NCBI GenBank assembly: GCA_943788695.1
Contig: CALSRG010000001.1
Location: 310,001-374,000 of the forward strand
Direction of reading: 5' to 3'
DNA length: 64,000 nt
DNA from: an uncultured Flavobacteriaceae bacterium
GTDB taxonomy: Bacteria > Bacteroidota > Bacteroidia > Flavobacteriales > Flavobacteriaceae
Part shown: in pieces, positions 56,117 through 64,000 of the stretch
Layout: each line of letters begins with the position of its first letter
Numbering within the stretch: position 1 is the stretch's first letter
Made by a program: the position numbers and the translations under genes
The notes under the pieces: model-generated
What the model saw: the letters and a program-made list of their open reading frames with translations, nothing else
Databases searched by the model: none
Told to the model about the DNA's origin: nothing

Positions 56117-59100
56117 ATGGTTAATCAGATTACAAAAAAGTTAAATTATTTTGTCCGACTGCGTTGTGCTAATAATATGCTAGCAGGATTTTTTTCGTTC
56201 GTATTTTATTTGGCGGTTTTTGTCATTTGTGCAATCCTTGCAGAACAACTTTTTTGGTGCTCCACGACAGTTAAGACTATATTGGTCTTCTCTTTTTTGA
56301 TCCTATTGTTTTTCACTTTTAGTTTTTTGGTAGGTCGCCACATGGTTAAGGTTATTTATCCTAAATCTGGCATTTCTCATGAGAATGCTGCCAGAATAAT
56401 TGGTGATTATTTTCCTGAGATTGACGACAAACTAATAAACCTTGTTCAGTTGTCACAGCGTTTGGATAAGTCTGAACTGGTCAAGGCTAGTGTTGTTCAG
56501 AGATCTAGTGCGTTTTCTTCTTGGCCTTTTGAAAGGGCCATTTCTTGGCGCCTTAGCTTTAAAAAAGGAAGCCGCTTGATCTTTCCCCTCACTTTTTTAC
56601 TGATCTTGATTTCATCTGGGAATTGGTCATCATTTTCGTCCAGCTTTAATCGATTGGTGGATTTTAGAAGTTCCTATGTGCCGCCGGCCCCATATACCTT
56701 TGTGTTGGAGAATGAAACCCTAAAGGCCGTTGCCATGTCGGACTATACTGTTGTTGTTAATATTGAGGGCAGTCAGTCCCCCGAAAGGGTTTTTATGGAA
56801 TCGTTTGGATCTGTAATCGACATGAGGTTGAACAGAAACGGTCAATTTGAGCATACGTTTGAAAATGTTGAGAAGGCTATCGACTTTAGGATTAGTAGCG
56901 CAAAGGTAAAATCGGACCCTTTTCGTCTAGACGTTATACAACCTCCTAAGCTTAATCGGTTAGAAATCCTATTTAATTTCCCTGATTATCTATTGCGGCC
57001 CGATGAAACATTGTCATCTTTCCAGGACGTTATGCTTCCTGAGGGAACTAAAATTGAGCTAACTCTTGAAACTACGGCAACCGACACCTTAACTATAGCG
57101 GTGAATGCAAAGCCCATTAAGACCCAATCCAACGGCTCTGTATTTAAAGGCGTATTCACATCCATGAAGTCTGAGATGGTCGACCTGTTTTTCAGTAATG
57201 AACAGCTGTTGAATTACGAGGCATATCAGTTTAATATTAAAACAGTGCGTGATGCTTATCCAGAATTGTCTATTGATATGGTTTCTGATTCACTTAATTG
57301 GAATGAGCTTCAGTTTGATGGCATCGCGTCTGATGATTATGCCATTACTGATGTATTGATGCAATATCGGCCGGTGGGTGAGTCAGAAGAGCCACTTGAA
57401 ATTTCTTTGAATCCATTCCCAGCGGCGGTTGTGCCGTTTGCGGCTAGTTTTCCTAATAACCTTGACCTTGATAAGGAAGGTTCTTATGAAGTGCGTTTTG
57501 TTGCGACGGATAACGATGGCGTGAATGGCAGAAAAAGTATTTTTACGCAGTGGTTTCGTTACAATCTACTTTCTGAGAGTGAGAAGCAAGAGGAAATGAT
57601 ACGTCGACAAAACGCAGCATTGAAAGGCCTTCAGACAGTAGTTGAGCAAAGCGAGAGAGACAATCAAACACTTGAAGATTTACAGCGCAGCCAATTAGAA
57701 CAATCCTCATTGAGCTTTTCAGACAAGCAGAAACTTAAAGAGGCTATTGAGCGCCAAAGACAACAAGACGCCCTTATGAAGTCCTTTAACGAAACGACAA
57801 AGAAAGCCATAGACGCGCAGCAAGAGCGTAAAAACGATCCTTTTACTGAATCTCTAAAAAACCGTATCGAAGAACAAGAAAAATCACTAGATCGTAATGA
57901 GAAGTTGAGAGAGGAAATTGAAAAATATGCCGATAAACTCAATGAGCTAGATTTGGCTGAGCGTCTGGATGAGCTTGCTAAACAAAAGCAAAGCGCCCAG
58001 AAAAGTATGGCGCAGGTGCTTGAGTTAACCAAGCGTTTTTATGTAACCCAGAAGGCCGCTCAAATTGGGTCTTCGTTGGATGAACTTGCGGACCGTCAAG
58101 AGACCTTGTCTAAAGCAGGGGCTTCTTCAGCTGACAACACAGAGACACAAGAAGAGCTCAACGAGTCATTCAAGAAATTGGAAGAGGCGATTGATGATTT
58201 GCATAAGGAGAATGACGCCCTTAAAAAGCCGTTCGATATGCCTAGAGATAAGGCTACAGAAGAGGGTATCGAACAAGATCAGCAAAAAGCATTGGATGAG
58301 ATAAAGCAAGGCCAACCCGCTAAAATTTCTCAGTCTAAAGCATCAAAAGGCATGAAGACATTGGCCAATCAAATGAGTCAATTGCCTTTTGGGGGAGGTG
58401 GACAACAGATCAGCGAAGATATTGCCATGTTGCGTCAAATACTTGATAACTTGCTGCGTTTTTCATTTATTCAAGAAGACTTGATGATGATGTTCGAGTC
58501 GCCCAATGAACTGACTTCAGATTTTGCCAATTTGTTGCAGCGTCAACAAGATTTGAAGAATAATTTCAAACATATTGACGACAGCCTGTTTGTCTTATCA
58601 CTCCGACAGCCCATGATAGCCGAACGGGTTAATAGCGAAATCAGTAATGTGTATTTTTATACTAAAAAGGCGTTAGAAAATTTCGCTGACAGTCAGGTGA
58701 ACGAGGGTGTTGCAGCTCAGCAGTATGTGATGAATTCGACTAACGTATTGGCCGATCAGCTGAGCGACATGATGGATAATTTAAGCATGCAAATGTCCCC
58801 GAGTCTCGGCCAAGGAGAGGGTGAGATGCAATTGCCAGACATTATGATGAGTCAAGAGCAGCTTGCCGAAAGGATGGGCAAAGGAAAGAAAACTGATGCT
58901 AGAGACGGCGAGGAAGGGGGTAATGACAAGCTTGGTGAAAGGGGGAGCTCTAAGGATGATGGCTCTGGACAGTCGGATGACGCGTCTAGTACTTATGAGA
59001 TATTTAAGGAGCAGCAACGGCTGCGAGAAGCATTTCAAAAACTTAATGAAGCTTCAGGAAATGGTTCACAAGGCCAGAACATTCTCAATGAAATGGAGCG

Positions 59101-59386
59101 ATTAGAGCGCGACTTATTAGACTTAGGACAGTCTGATAGACTCAAGGCGGTTATGAAAAAATTGGCCTATGAAATGATGAAGTGGAATGAGGCAGAGAAG
59201 ATTCAAGGGCAAGATGATATTCGGGAATCACAATCCGGTTCAGAGCTGTATAATACTGATAATAAAGCTTTTAAGCTGTCAAAAGGAACGCGTTTAACCA
59301 TTGAACGGCTCAACAGAGAGCGTCTACCAATGAAACCCAAAATGACGACTAAAGTGAATCAATATTTTTTGAAAGACAATGATTGA
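56117..59386 (+). CDS. DUF4175 domain protein, large membrane-anchored coiled-coil protein
   Basis: The 1089-aa product has two membrane helices near the N-terminus (about 21-43 and 53-72) and a third at about 150-168. A beta-rich, probably extracytoplasmic region (about 180-500, with PPAPYTFVLENE and repeated strands) follows, then long charged coiled coils (about 500-720, QKLKEAIERQRQQDALMKS). A Met/Gln-rich segment (about 790-910) and a helical C-terminus complete it. It is known from sequence only as DUF4175 in Bacteroidota. It overlaps ybeY by 8 bases and lies just before mnmG. An envelope-spanning scaffold is an inference. Confidence 0.8.
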   Translation: MVNQITKKLNYFVRLRCANNMLAGFFSFVFYLAVFVICAILAEQLFWCSTTVKTILVFSFLILLFFTFSFLVGRHMVKVIYPKSGISHENAARIIGDYFPEIDDKLINLVQLSQRLDKSELVKASVVQRSSAFSSWPFERAISWRLSFKKGSRLIFPLTFLLILISSGNWSSFSSSFNRLVDFRSSYVPPAPYTFVLENETLKAVAMSDYTVVVNIEGSQSPERVFMESFGSVIDMRLNRNGQFEHTFENVEKAIDFRISSAKVKSDPFRLDVIQPPKLNRLEILFNFPDYLLRPDETLSSFQDVMLPEGTKIELTLETTATDTLTIAVNAKPIKTQSNGSVFKGVFTSMKSEMVDLFFSNEQLLNYEAYQFNIKTVRDAYPELSIDMVSDSLNWNELQFDGIASDDYAITDVLMQYRPVGESEEPLEISLNPFPAAVVPFAASFPNNLDLDKEGSYEVRFVATDNDGVNGRKSIFTQWFRYNLLSESEKQEEMIRRQNAALKGLQTVVEQSERDNQTLEDLQRSQLEQSSLSFSDKQKLKEAIERQRQQDALMKSFNETTKKAIDAQQERKNDPFTESLKNRIEEQEKSLDRNEKLREEIEKYADKLNELDLAERLDELAKQKQSAQKSMAQVLELTKRFYVTQKAAQIGSSLDELADRQETLSKAGASSADNTETQEELNESFKKLEEAIDDLHKENDALKKPFDMPRDKATEEGIEQDQQKALDEIKQGQPAKISQSKASKGMKTLANQMSQLPFGGGGQQISEDIAMLRQILDNLLRFSFIQEDLMMMFESPNELTSDFANLLQRQQDLKNNFKHIDDSLFVLSLRQPMIAERVNSEISNVYFYTKKALENFADSQVNEGVAAQQYVMNSTNVLADQLSDMMDNLSMQMSPSLGQGEGEMQLPDIMMSQEQLAERMGKGKKTDARDGEEGGNDKLGERGSSKDDGSGQSDDASSTYEIFKEQQRLREAFQKLNEASGNGSQGQNILNEMERLERDLLDLGQSDRLKAVMKKLAYEMMKWNEAEKIQGQDDIRESQSGSELYNTDNKAFKLSKGTRLTIERLNRERLPMKPKMTTKVNQYFLKDND

Positions 59387-59804
59387 ATTTGAATATCAAA
59401 CAGTAGCAGATATCCCACAAACCGACATTACTCGTGGTTGGCTCGAGGACGTTGTACGCATAGAGGGTGGCAACATTAACAATCTGTCATTTGTGTTTTG
59501 TGATGATGCGTTTTTACTTAGTCTTAACCAACAATTTTTGAATCATGACACATATACCGATGTCATTTGTTTCGATGATTCTATAGGCAAGTCTATTCAG
59601 GCAGAAGTTTATATTTCTGTCGAGCGTGTTAAGGAAAATGCCCGTATTTTTGAAGTTCTGGAAATGGACGAGCTGCACCGCGTCATGGTTCATGCTGCCC
59701 TGCATTGCTTAGGCTATAAAGACAAGACTAAATCAGATAAGGTGTTGATGCGAGAGAAGGAGGATAGCGCTTTAAAGCTTAGGCCTTCAGAATTGATAAA
59801 GTAA
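59379..59804 (+). CDS. ybeY: Endoribonuclease YbeY (rRNA maturation)
   Basis: This 141-aa single-strand RNase acts in 16S 3'-end maturation and ribosome quality control. The zinc motif, HGxLHxxGYDH in most bacteria, reads H105-A-A-L-H109-C-L-G-Y-K-D115, so the third ligand is Asp rather than His; Bacteroidota homologues share this change. RRVMVH, TDVICFD and YISVERVKENA are conserved. Start overlaps the DUF4175 stop by 8 bases. The gap to mnmG contains that gene's promoter and a parS site. Confidence 0.93.
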   Translation: MIEFEYQTVADIPQTDITRGWLEDVVRIEGGNINNLSFVFCDDAFLLSLNQQFLNHDTYTDVICFDDSIGKSIQAEVYISVERVKENARIFEVLEMDELHRVMVHAALHCLGYKDKTKSDKVLMREKEDSALKLRPSELIK

Positions 59805-59806
59805 TG

Positions 59807-59814
59807 TATCTTTG
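59807..59814 (+). promoter_or_regulatory. -7 promoter element of mnmG
   Basis: TATCTTTG matches TAnnTTTG exactly, beginning just after the ybeY stop and 33 bases upstream of the mnmG ATG. The expected start of transcription (about 59821) puts the parS palindrome at 59829-59844 inside the mnmG leader. Confidence 0.55.
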
Positions 59815-59828
59815 CGCAAACAATAAAA

Positions 59829-59844
59829 TGTTCCACGTGGAACA
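59829..59844. other. parS-like site (ParB binding), perfect palindrome
   Basis: TGTTCCACGTGGAACA is a perfect 16-base palindrome identical to the parS consensus TGTTnCACGTGnAACA recognised by chromosomal ParB/Spo0J. It lies 3 bases before the mnmG start, in the mnmG leader. parS sites cluster near replication origins. A second copy lies 1.9 kb downstream. Confidence 0.85.
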
Positions 59845-59847
59845 CTA

Positions 59848-61725
59848 ATGGGACTATTTGATAATACATACGACGTCATCGTTGTCGGAGGGGGTCATGC
59901 TGGTAGCGAGGCAGCAGCGGCAGCAGCTAATATGGGCTGCCGTACGCTTTTGATTACAATGAACCTACAGAATATTGCGCAAATGTCATGCAATCCAGCG
60001 ATGGGAGGTATTGCCAAAGGACAAATTGTGCGCGAAATTGATGCTCTGGGCGGCTTGAGCGGCATTGTTAGTGACGTGTCGGCAATTCAATTTAAAATGC
60101 TTAATAAATCCAAAGGACCTGCAATGTGGAGCCCCAGGGTTCAAAGTGATCGCATGCGTTTTGCAGAAGCTTGGAGAAATGAGCTAGAACAAATACCTAA
60201 ACTCGATTTTTATCAAGACATGGTTACAGGATTGTTGATCGAGAATAATAAATTATGTGGCGTAAAAACATCTCTAGGGGTTGAAATGCGATCCAAGACA
60301 GTTGTGTTGACAAGCGGAACCTTTCTCAATGGCCTGATTCATATAGGAGAGAAGCAGTTCGGAGGAGGGCGTGCTGGTGAACGCGCTTCAACAGGTATTA
60401 CAGAGCAGCTTGAGGATTTAGGGTTTGATTCGGGCCGAATGAAAACCGGAACACCTCCTCGTGTAGATGGTCGTAGTTTGGACTTTTCTAGAATGATTGA
60501 ACAACCAGGTGATGCCGAGCCTTCAAAGTTTTCTTATAGCAAGAAGACCAAACCTCTTACCCGGCAGCGCTCTTGTCATATGACATATACTTCTAAAGAG
60601 GTTCACGATATGCTCAGAGAAGGTTTTGATAAGTCCCCTATGTTTAACGGACGTATAAAGAGTATAGGCCCGAGATATTGTCCTTCCATTGAGGATAAAA
60701 TTAATCGTTTTGCGGATAAGGATCGACACCAAATTTTTGTTGAACCTGAAGGCTGGAGCACTGTTGAGGTGTATGTTAACGGTTTTTCAACATCCCTACC
60801 TGAGGATGTACAATTTGAAGCACTTAAAAGAGTTTCTGGCTTTGAAAATGTCAGGTTTTTTAGACCAGGTTATGCTATTGAGTACGATTATTTCCCCCCC
60901 ACACAATTAAAGCACACTCTAGAGACTAAATTGATTTCGGGCCTTTATTTTGCTGGTCAAATTAACGGCACCACTGGCTATGAAGAAGCAGCCGCGCAAG
61001 GCCTTATGGCAGGTGTGAATGCCGCACGACTGGTAAAAGAAGAGACTCCATTTATTTTAAATCGGGACGAGGCATATATAGGTGTTCTCATTGACGATCT
61101 TATTACGAAGGGCACCGAAGAGCCTTATAGAATGTTTACCTCACGCGCAGAATACCGTACCTTATTGAGGCAAGACAACGCCGATTTTCGTCTCACACCT
61201 AAAGGCCACGATATTGGATTAGCAAAATCGGATCGACTAAAAATAATGGAAGAAAAGGAAAAGTCTACGGATCGTTTTGTTTCGTTTTTTAGGAACACAA
61301 GCATAGACCCAAAAGCAATCAACCCAATCTTAGAATCAAAAGATTCTGCATTAGTCAAACAATCAGATAAATTGATTAAAATCTTGTCCAGGCCAAATAT
61401 CGAATTGGACGATTTGATCGGTTTAGATGTTGTTAAAAATTATATGGAGTCAGAACGCCCAGACCTCGACGTCATGGAACAAGCAACTGTTCAGGTGAAA
61501 TACGCTGGCTATATAGCAAAAGAAAAAAATAATGCTGACAAATTAAATCGTTTGGAGGGTATCAAGATTCCTATTGGATTTGATTTTTCTAAAATTACTT
61601 CTATGAGCTATGAAGCGCGCGAAAAGCTTAAGGCTATTCAACCACACACAGTGTCTCAAGCCTCAAGGGTAAGTGGCGTATCACCAAATGATATTTCGGT
61701 ATTGCTTGTTTATATGGGTCGATAA
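59848..61725 (+). CDS. mnmG: tRNA uridine 5-carboxymethylaminomethyl modification enzyme MnmG
   Basis: This 625-aa FAD enzyme with MnmE makes cmnm5U34 on tRNAs. It has [12 protein letters not shown] (residues 12-23, FAD site), [20 protein letters not shown], the [14 protein letters not shown] segment with redox Cys and [18 protein letters not shown]. The C-terminal helical domain ([24 protein letters not shown]) is complete. Length is standard. The gene is flanked on both sides by parS-like palindromes. Confidence 0.97.
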   Translation: MGLFDNTYDVIVVGGGHAGSEAAAAAANMGCRTLLITMNLQNIAQMSCNPAMGGIAKGQIVREIDALGGLSGIVSDVSAIQFKMLNKSKGPAMWSPRVQSDRMRFAEAWRNELEQIPKLDFYQDMVTGLLIENNKLCGVKTSLGVEMRSKTVVLTSGTFLNGLIHIGEKQFGGGRAGERASTGITEQLEDLGFDSGRMKTGTPPRVDGRSLDFSRMIEQPGDAEPSKFSYSKKTKPLTRQRSCHMTYTSKEVHDMLREGFDKSPMFNGRIKSIGPRYCPSIEDKINRFADKDRHQIFVEPEGWSTVEVYVNGFSTSLPEDVQFEALKRVSGFENVRFFRPGYAIEYDYFPPTQLKHTLETKLISGLYFAGQINGTTGYEEAAAQGLMAGVNAARLVKEETPFILNRDEAYIGVLIDDLITKGTEEPYRMFTSRAEYRTLLRQDNADFRLTPKGHDIGLAKSDRLKIMEEKEKSTDRFVSFFRNTSIDPKAINPILESKDSALVKQSDKLIKILSRPNIELDDLIGLDVVKNYMESERPDLDVMEQATVQVKYAGYIAKEKNNADKLNRLEGIKIPIGFDFSKITSMSYEAREKLKAIQPHTVSQASRVSGVSPNDISVLLVYMGR

Positions 61726-61731
61726 TATTTA

Positions 61732-61747
61732 TGTTCCACGTGGAACC
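61732..61747. other. Second parS-like site
   Basis: TGTTCCACGTGGAACC differs from a perfect palindrome only in the last base and matches the parS consensus at 15 of 16 positions. It lies in the 37-bp gap between mnmG and the methyltransferase, 15 bases before the latter's ATG. Confidence 0.8.
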
Positions 61748-61762
61748 TCAGACCTTTAGAAT

Positions 61763-62599
61763 ATGAAAGTACAAGATCATCACGTTTCGAAAACTTGGTA
61801 TGCCCTGAAGCGTAATGCCGAGCACGGTTATCTGATGACCTGCCCTAAACCGCTCGATGAGGACCTCCTGAATTATTATCCTGAAAATAATTATTTATCA
61901 CATCAGGCAGTGCCTTATTCTTTTTTAGAGAAGTTTTATCACTTGATGCGATCTCTGGCCATGATTCCAAAAAAAATAATCGTTAAAAGGCTGAAAATCA
62001 ACAACAAACGTCTTTTAGACGTGGGCTGTGGCACCGGATTTTTCCTAAAATCTATGAAAAAGTTAGGATGGCAAGTTTTTGGCGTTGAGCCCAATAAAGC
62101 TGCGCGTTTAGCCGCAAATCGCCTAACTGAGAATGCCGTGTTTGATAATGAGCAAGCCTTTGAGTGGGAAAATTCAAGTTTTGATTTGATTACTTTGTGG
62201 CATGTTTTGGAGCATTTGCCCAATTTAGAACAGGCGCTGAAAAATTTGTACCGCCTGCTTGATGACCAAGGAAGACTAATTGTGGCGGTGCCAAATCATT
62301 TGAGTTATGATGCTAAATATTATAATTCATATTGGGCCGCTTACGATGTTCCTCGTCATTTATGGCATTTTTCAAAGGATAGTATAGTGAGTCTATTATC
62401 TACTCATGAATTTGAATTGGTGCGCACCTACCCCATGTGGTTAGACGCGTATTATGTGTCGCTTTTATCGGAAACCTACAAGGAGGCACATTTGAAATGG
62501 TTGAAAGCTATTTGGTTCGGGTCGATTTCTAACATCAAAGCCATGTTCTCTGGAGAGTGGTCTTCAAGGGTTTATGTGTTTAAAAAATTCAACACATAA
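61763..62599 (+). CDS. Class I SAM-dependent methyltransferase
   Basis: The 278-aa protein has the SAM motif LLDVGCGTGFFLKSMKKLGW (about 88-107), then FGVEPNKAARLAA and DLITLWHVLEHLPN. The N-terminal ~50 residues resemble the small domain of rhamnosyl/lipid methyltransferases, but the usual zinc-type Cys cluster is missing. The HLWHFSKDSIVSLLSTHEF segment is common in methyltransferases acting on glycans or lipids. The target is unknown. It is in the same position downstream of mnmG in many Flavobacteriia. Confidence 0.85.
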   Translation: MKVQDHHVSKTWYALKRNAEHGYLMTCPKPLDEDLLNYYPENNYLSHQAVPYSFLEKFYHLMRSLAMIPKKIIVKRLKINNKRLLDVGCGTGFFLKSMKKLGWQVFGVEPNKAARLAANRLTENAVFDNEQAFEWENSSFDLITLWHVLEHLPNLEQALKNLYRLLDDQGRLIVAVPNHLSYDAKYYNSYWAAYDVPRHLWHFSKDSIVSLLSTHEFELVRTYPMWLDAYYVSLLSETYKEAHLKWLKAIWFGSISNIKAMFSGEWSSRVYVFKKFNT

Positions 62600-62673
62600 A
62601 TTTGAGCCCATAGGCCTGCATATTCTTAGCGCTTTATTACTTTTGCTCCTACAATAAAATCAATCAATAAATC

Positions 62674-63198
62674 ATGAAAACGAATTTCTACGCTATTACC
62701 CTTTTTACAAGTTTTGTTATAACATCCTGCCAGCCATCGCAAAAAATTGCTTTCGTTGATAACGCTAAGGTTATTAATGAGTACGAAGAGAAAAAAGATA
62801 TGGAAGCGGCGCTTCAGATAAAAATTGATGTATTTCAGCAACAAACCGACAGCATGCGTGTTGCGTTTCAAGAAGAAATAAATGCGGCTGAAAAACGCGC
62901 AGAACGCATGAGTCAGGTTCAGATTCAAAAATTATCCCAAGAATTACAGCAAAAAGAGCAATACCTAAGCCAACAAATCCAATCGCAGCAGCAAGCTTTA
63001 GCAGCGGAGAGTCAAACGAACAATGATACGTTGATTGAGCGCATAAAAGCATTTATAAAGAATTATGCCGAAAGCAACAATTATACGTTTATTTTGGGAA
63101 GTAACGACGCAGGCAGCGTTCTTTACGGCGCAGAAGGTAATGATCTTACCCAAACCATTTTGGACGCTATGAACGCCGCTTATAAAGAGAAAAAATAA
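62674..63198 (+). CDS. OmpH/Skp-family periplasmic chaperone-like protein
   Basis: The 174-aa exported protein carries a lipobox-like ITSC (Cys at 19). It starts with KIAFVDNAKVINEYEEKKDMEAAL, the Skp-type N-terminal strand and helix, followed by a long Gln/Glu-rich coiled coil (about 50-125) and a C-terminal strand NNYTFILGSND. Skp proteins form trimeric holdases for outer-membrane proteins. If lipidated, this one is membrane-tethered. The call is by fold and pattern. Confidence 0.8.
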   Translation: MKTNFYAITLFTSFVITSCQPSQKIAFVDNAKVINEYEEKKDMEAALQIKIDVFQQQTDSMRVAFQEEINAAEKRAERMSQVQIQKLSQELQQKEQYLSQQIQSQQQALAAESQTNNDTLIERIKAFIKNYAESNNYTFILGSNDAGSVLYGAEGNDLTQTILDAMNAAYKEKK

Positions 63199-63290
63199 CG
63201 AATAGCTGCAACAGAAGCAAGGCCATTACAGTAAACGAGTAAAGACTTTTTATTGCCTTTGTTACTATAATGTAAATATAATTTAAGCCT

Positions 63291-64000
63291 TTAAAGTGCT
63301 TTTTTATGCATGAATCGGGTGAGCGCAAAAGAGAGGTCGGTCCAAATAATTTTAGGGTTTCCGTTGCGGGACACATGAACATGAGCAGTTTCTAGGGCAT
63401 CGCGGATCGCGTCAACATTCCCTTCATGTATAAAGGTCGCAAAGTTATCGAAGTTAAATTTATCCGCTCTTAGAGGGTCGAATACCAATTGGTTTATACC
63501 GTAATTCTTCAGCATAGCTTGACGAAAAACATGCAAACAATAATGAATAAATCGTTTTTGAGTTTCTCGACCAGTTTTCGATATTTCTAGACTCCATTGC
63601 ATCAATTCATTAACAGCGCTTTTTTTCTGTTTTGCTGAGAAGGCCGCACGCACCCACTGCACAAACCAGGTATCAAACAACTGTTCCTCGCTGTCGTTAT
63701 AAACCAAATCAGCAGCTTTGTTAAAGTTGCCTTGAGCTTGAACAGCAATTCGTTGCGCTAAAGATTTATCAATTTGGTATTGGTCTACTAAAGCGTTTAA
63801 AATATCGGTTTGACTCAATGGAGCGACTTGTACATATTGACACCTTGAGCGTATCGTATCCAGTATGAGTCCATCATCTTCAGCGATTAAAAGAAATACG
63901 GTTTGCGCTGGCGGCTCCTCAATCAGCTTGAGTAATTTGTTGGAAGCAGCTGCATTAAGTTTTTCTGCCATCCAAATGATAACAATTTTGTAACCACCCT
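63291..64000 (-). CDS. holB: DNA polymerase III subunit delta', C-terminal part
   Basis: The frame runs off the right edge; upstream codons (reading GYKIVIIWMAEKLN) continue the gene, so the Met at 63971 is not the start. MAEKLNAAASNKLLKLIEEPP and the SRCQYVQVAPLS segment are conserved clamp-loader features (DnaX-like sensor region). The C-terminal helical collar domain is complete. Delta' is the rigid subunit of the beta-clamp loader. The rest is outside the window. Confidence 0.9.
   Translation of the reverse strand, partial: GGYKIVIIWMAEKLNAAASNKLLKLIEEPPAQTVFLLIAEDDGLILDTIRSRCQYVQVAPLSQTDILNALVDQYQIDKSLAQRIAVQAQGNFNKAADLVYNDSEEQLFDTWFVQWVRAAFSAKQKKSAVNELMQWSLEISKTGRETQKRFIHYCLHVFRQAMLKNYGINQLVFDPLRADKFNFDNFATFIHEGNVDAIRDALETAHVHVSRNGNPKIIWTDLSFALTRFMHKKAL

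Overview
The window looks like a chromosomal segment of a marine-type member of Flavobacteriaceae (Bacteroidota). It has about 40% GC and compact gene packing. There are many secreted or lipoprotein hydrolases with lipoboxes ending in Cys, and -7 promoter elements of the Bacteroidota type TAnnTTTG. Family-typical proteins include a GlnRS-YqeY fusion, DUF177 next to rpmF, a DUF5117-type zinc protease, a GIN-domain protein and DUF4175. Nearly all genes are chromosomal housekeeping or ordinary accessory genes. I found no integrase, transposase, CRISPR array, phage or recognisable defence system.

Layout. 0-2.5 kb: end of thymidine kinase, alanine racemase, aspartate-semialdehyde dehydrogenase. 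2.5-7.3 kb (minus): an FAD oxidoreductase and the lipid-precursor operon DUF177-rpmF-fabH-accB-accC. 7.4-11.7 kb: a conserved hypothetical with rsmI and recJ, facing lpxH and a QueD-type gene. 11.8-13.1 kb: tRNA-Ala(GGC), a serine-hydrolase lipoprotein, and an orphan tRNA/tmRNA-like 3' end with terminator. 13.2-20.1 kb: a tight plus-strand operon for exported peptide and galactan breakdown (M24 peptidase, DUF5117 protease, amidohydrolase, GH53, GNAT). 20.2-23.5 kb: a CDGSH protein, a glycosyltransferase and flippase pair, and a lipoprotein of unknown function. 23.6-29.2 kb: a small membrane protein, a tRNA with anticodon CAU, methylmalonyl-CoA epimerase, rbfA, a LolC/E-like permease, dusB and lepA. 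29.2-34.7 kb: GH20-CutC-GH2, an N-glycan-type catabolic operon. 34.7-38.7 kb: universal stress protein, SulP transporter and MBL hydrolase in one overlapping operon. 38.7-45.0 kb: S8 and M1 peptidases, rnpA, S41 peptidase and a tandem OmpA protein. 45.0-51.4 kb: an AT-rich valley with a GNAT, a His-tagged cation transporter, rpiB, a 530-bp extremely AT-rich spacer, rnr, a GIN protein, a LysE transporter, tRNA-Cys and folB. 51.5-64 kb: glnS-yqeY, a Band-7 protein, gltX, DUF4175-ybeY-mnmG, a methyltransferase, an OmpH/Skp protein and the end of holB.

The most interesting signals concern chromosome biology. Two 16-bp sites matching the bacterial ParB-binding (parS) consensus bracket mnmG, at 59829-59844 and 61732-61747. 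A GC valley centred on the spacer at 46777-47306 carries a DnaA-box-like sequence and direct repeats. Hand-counted G/C bias of plus-strand genes differs between the left and right parts of the window. Together these suggest an origin-proximal segment, although the evidence does not agree on where an origin would lie. Six of the seven convergent protein-gene pairs overlap by exactly 4 or 8 bp at their stop codons, so they leave no room for a terminator between them.
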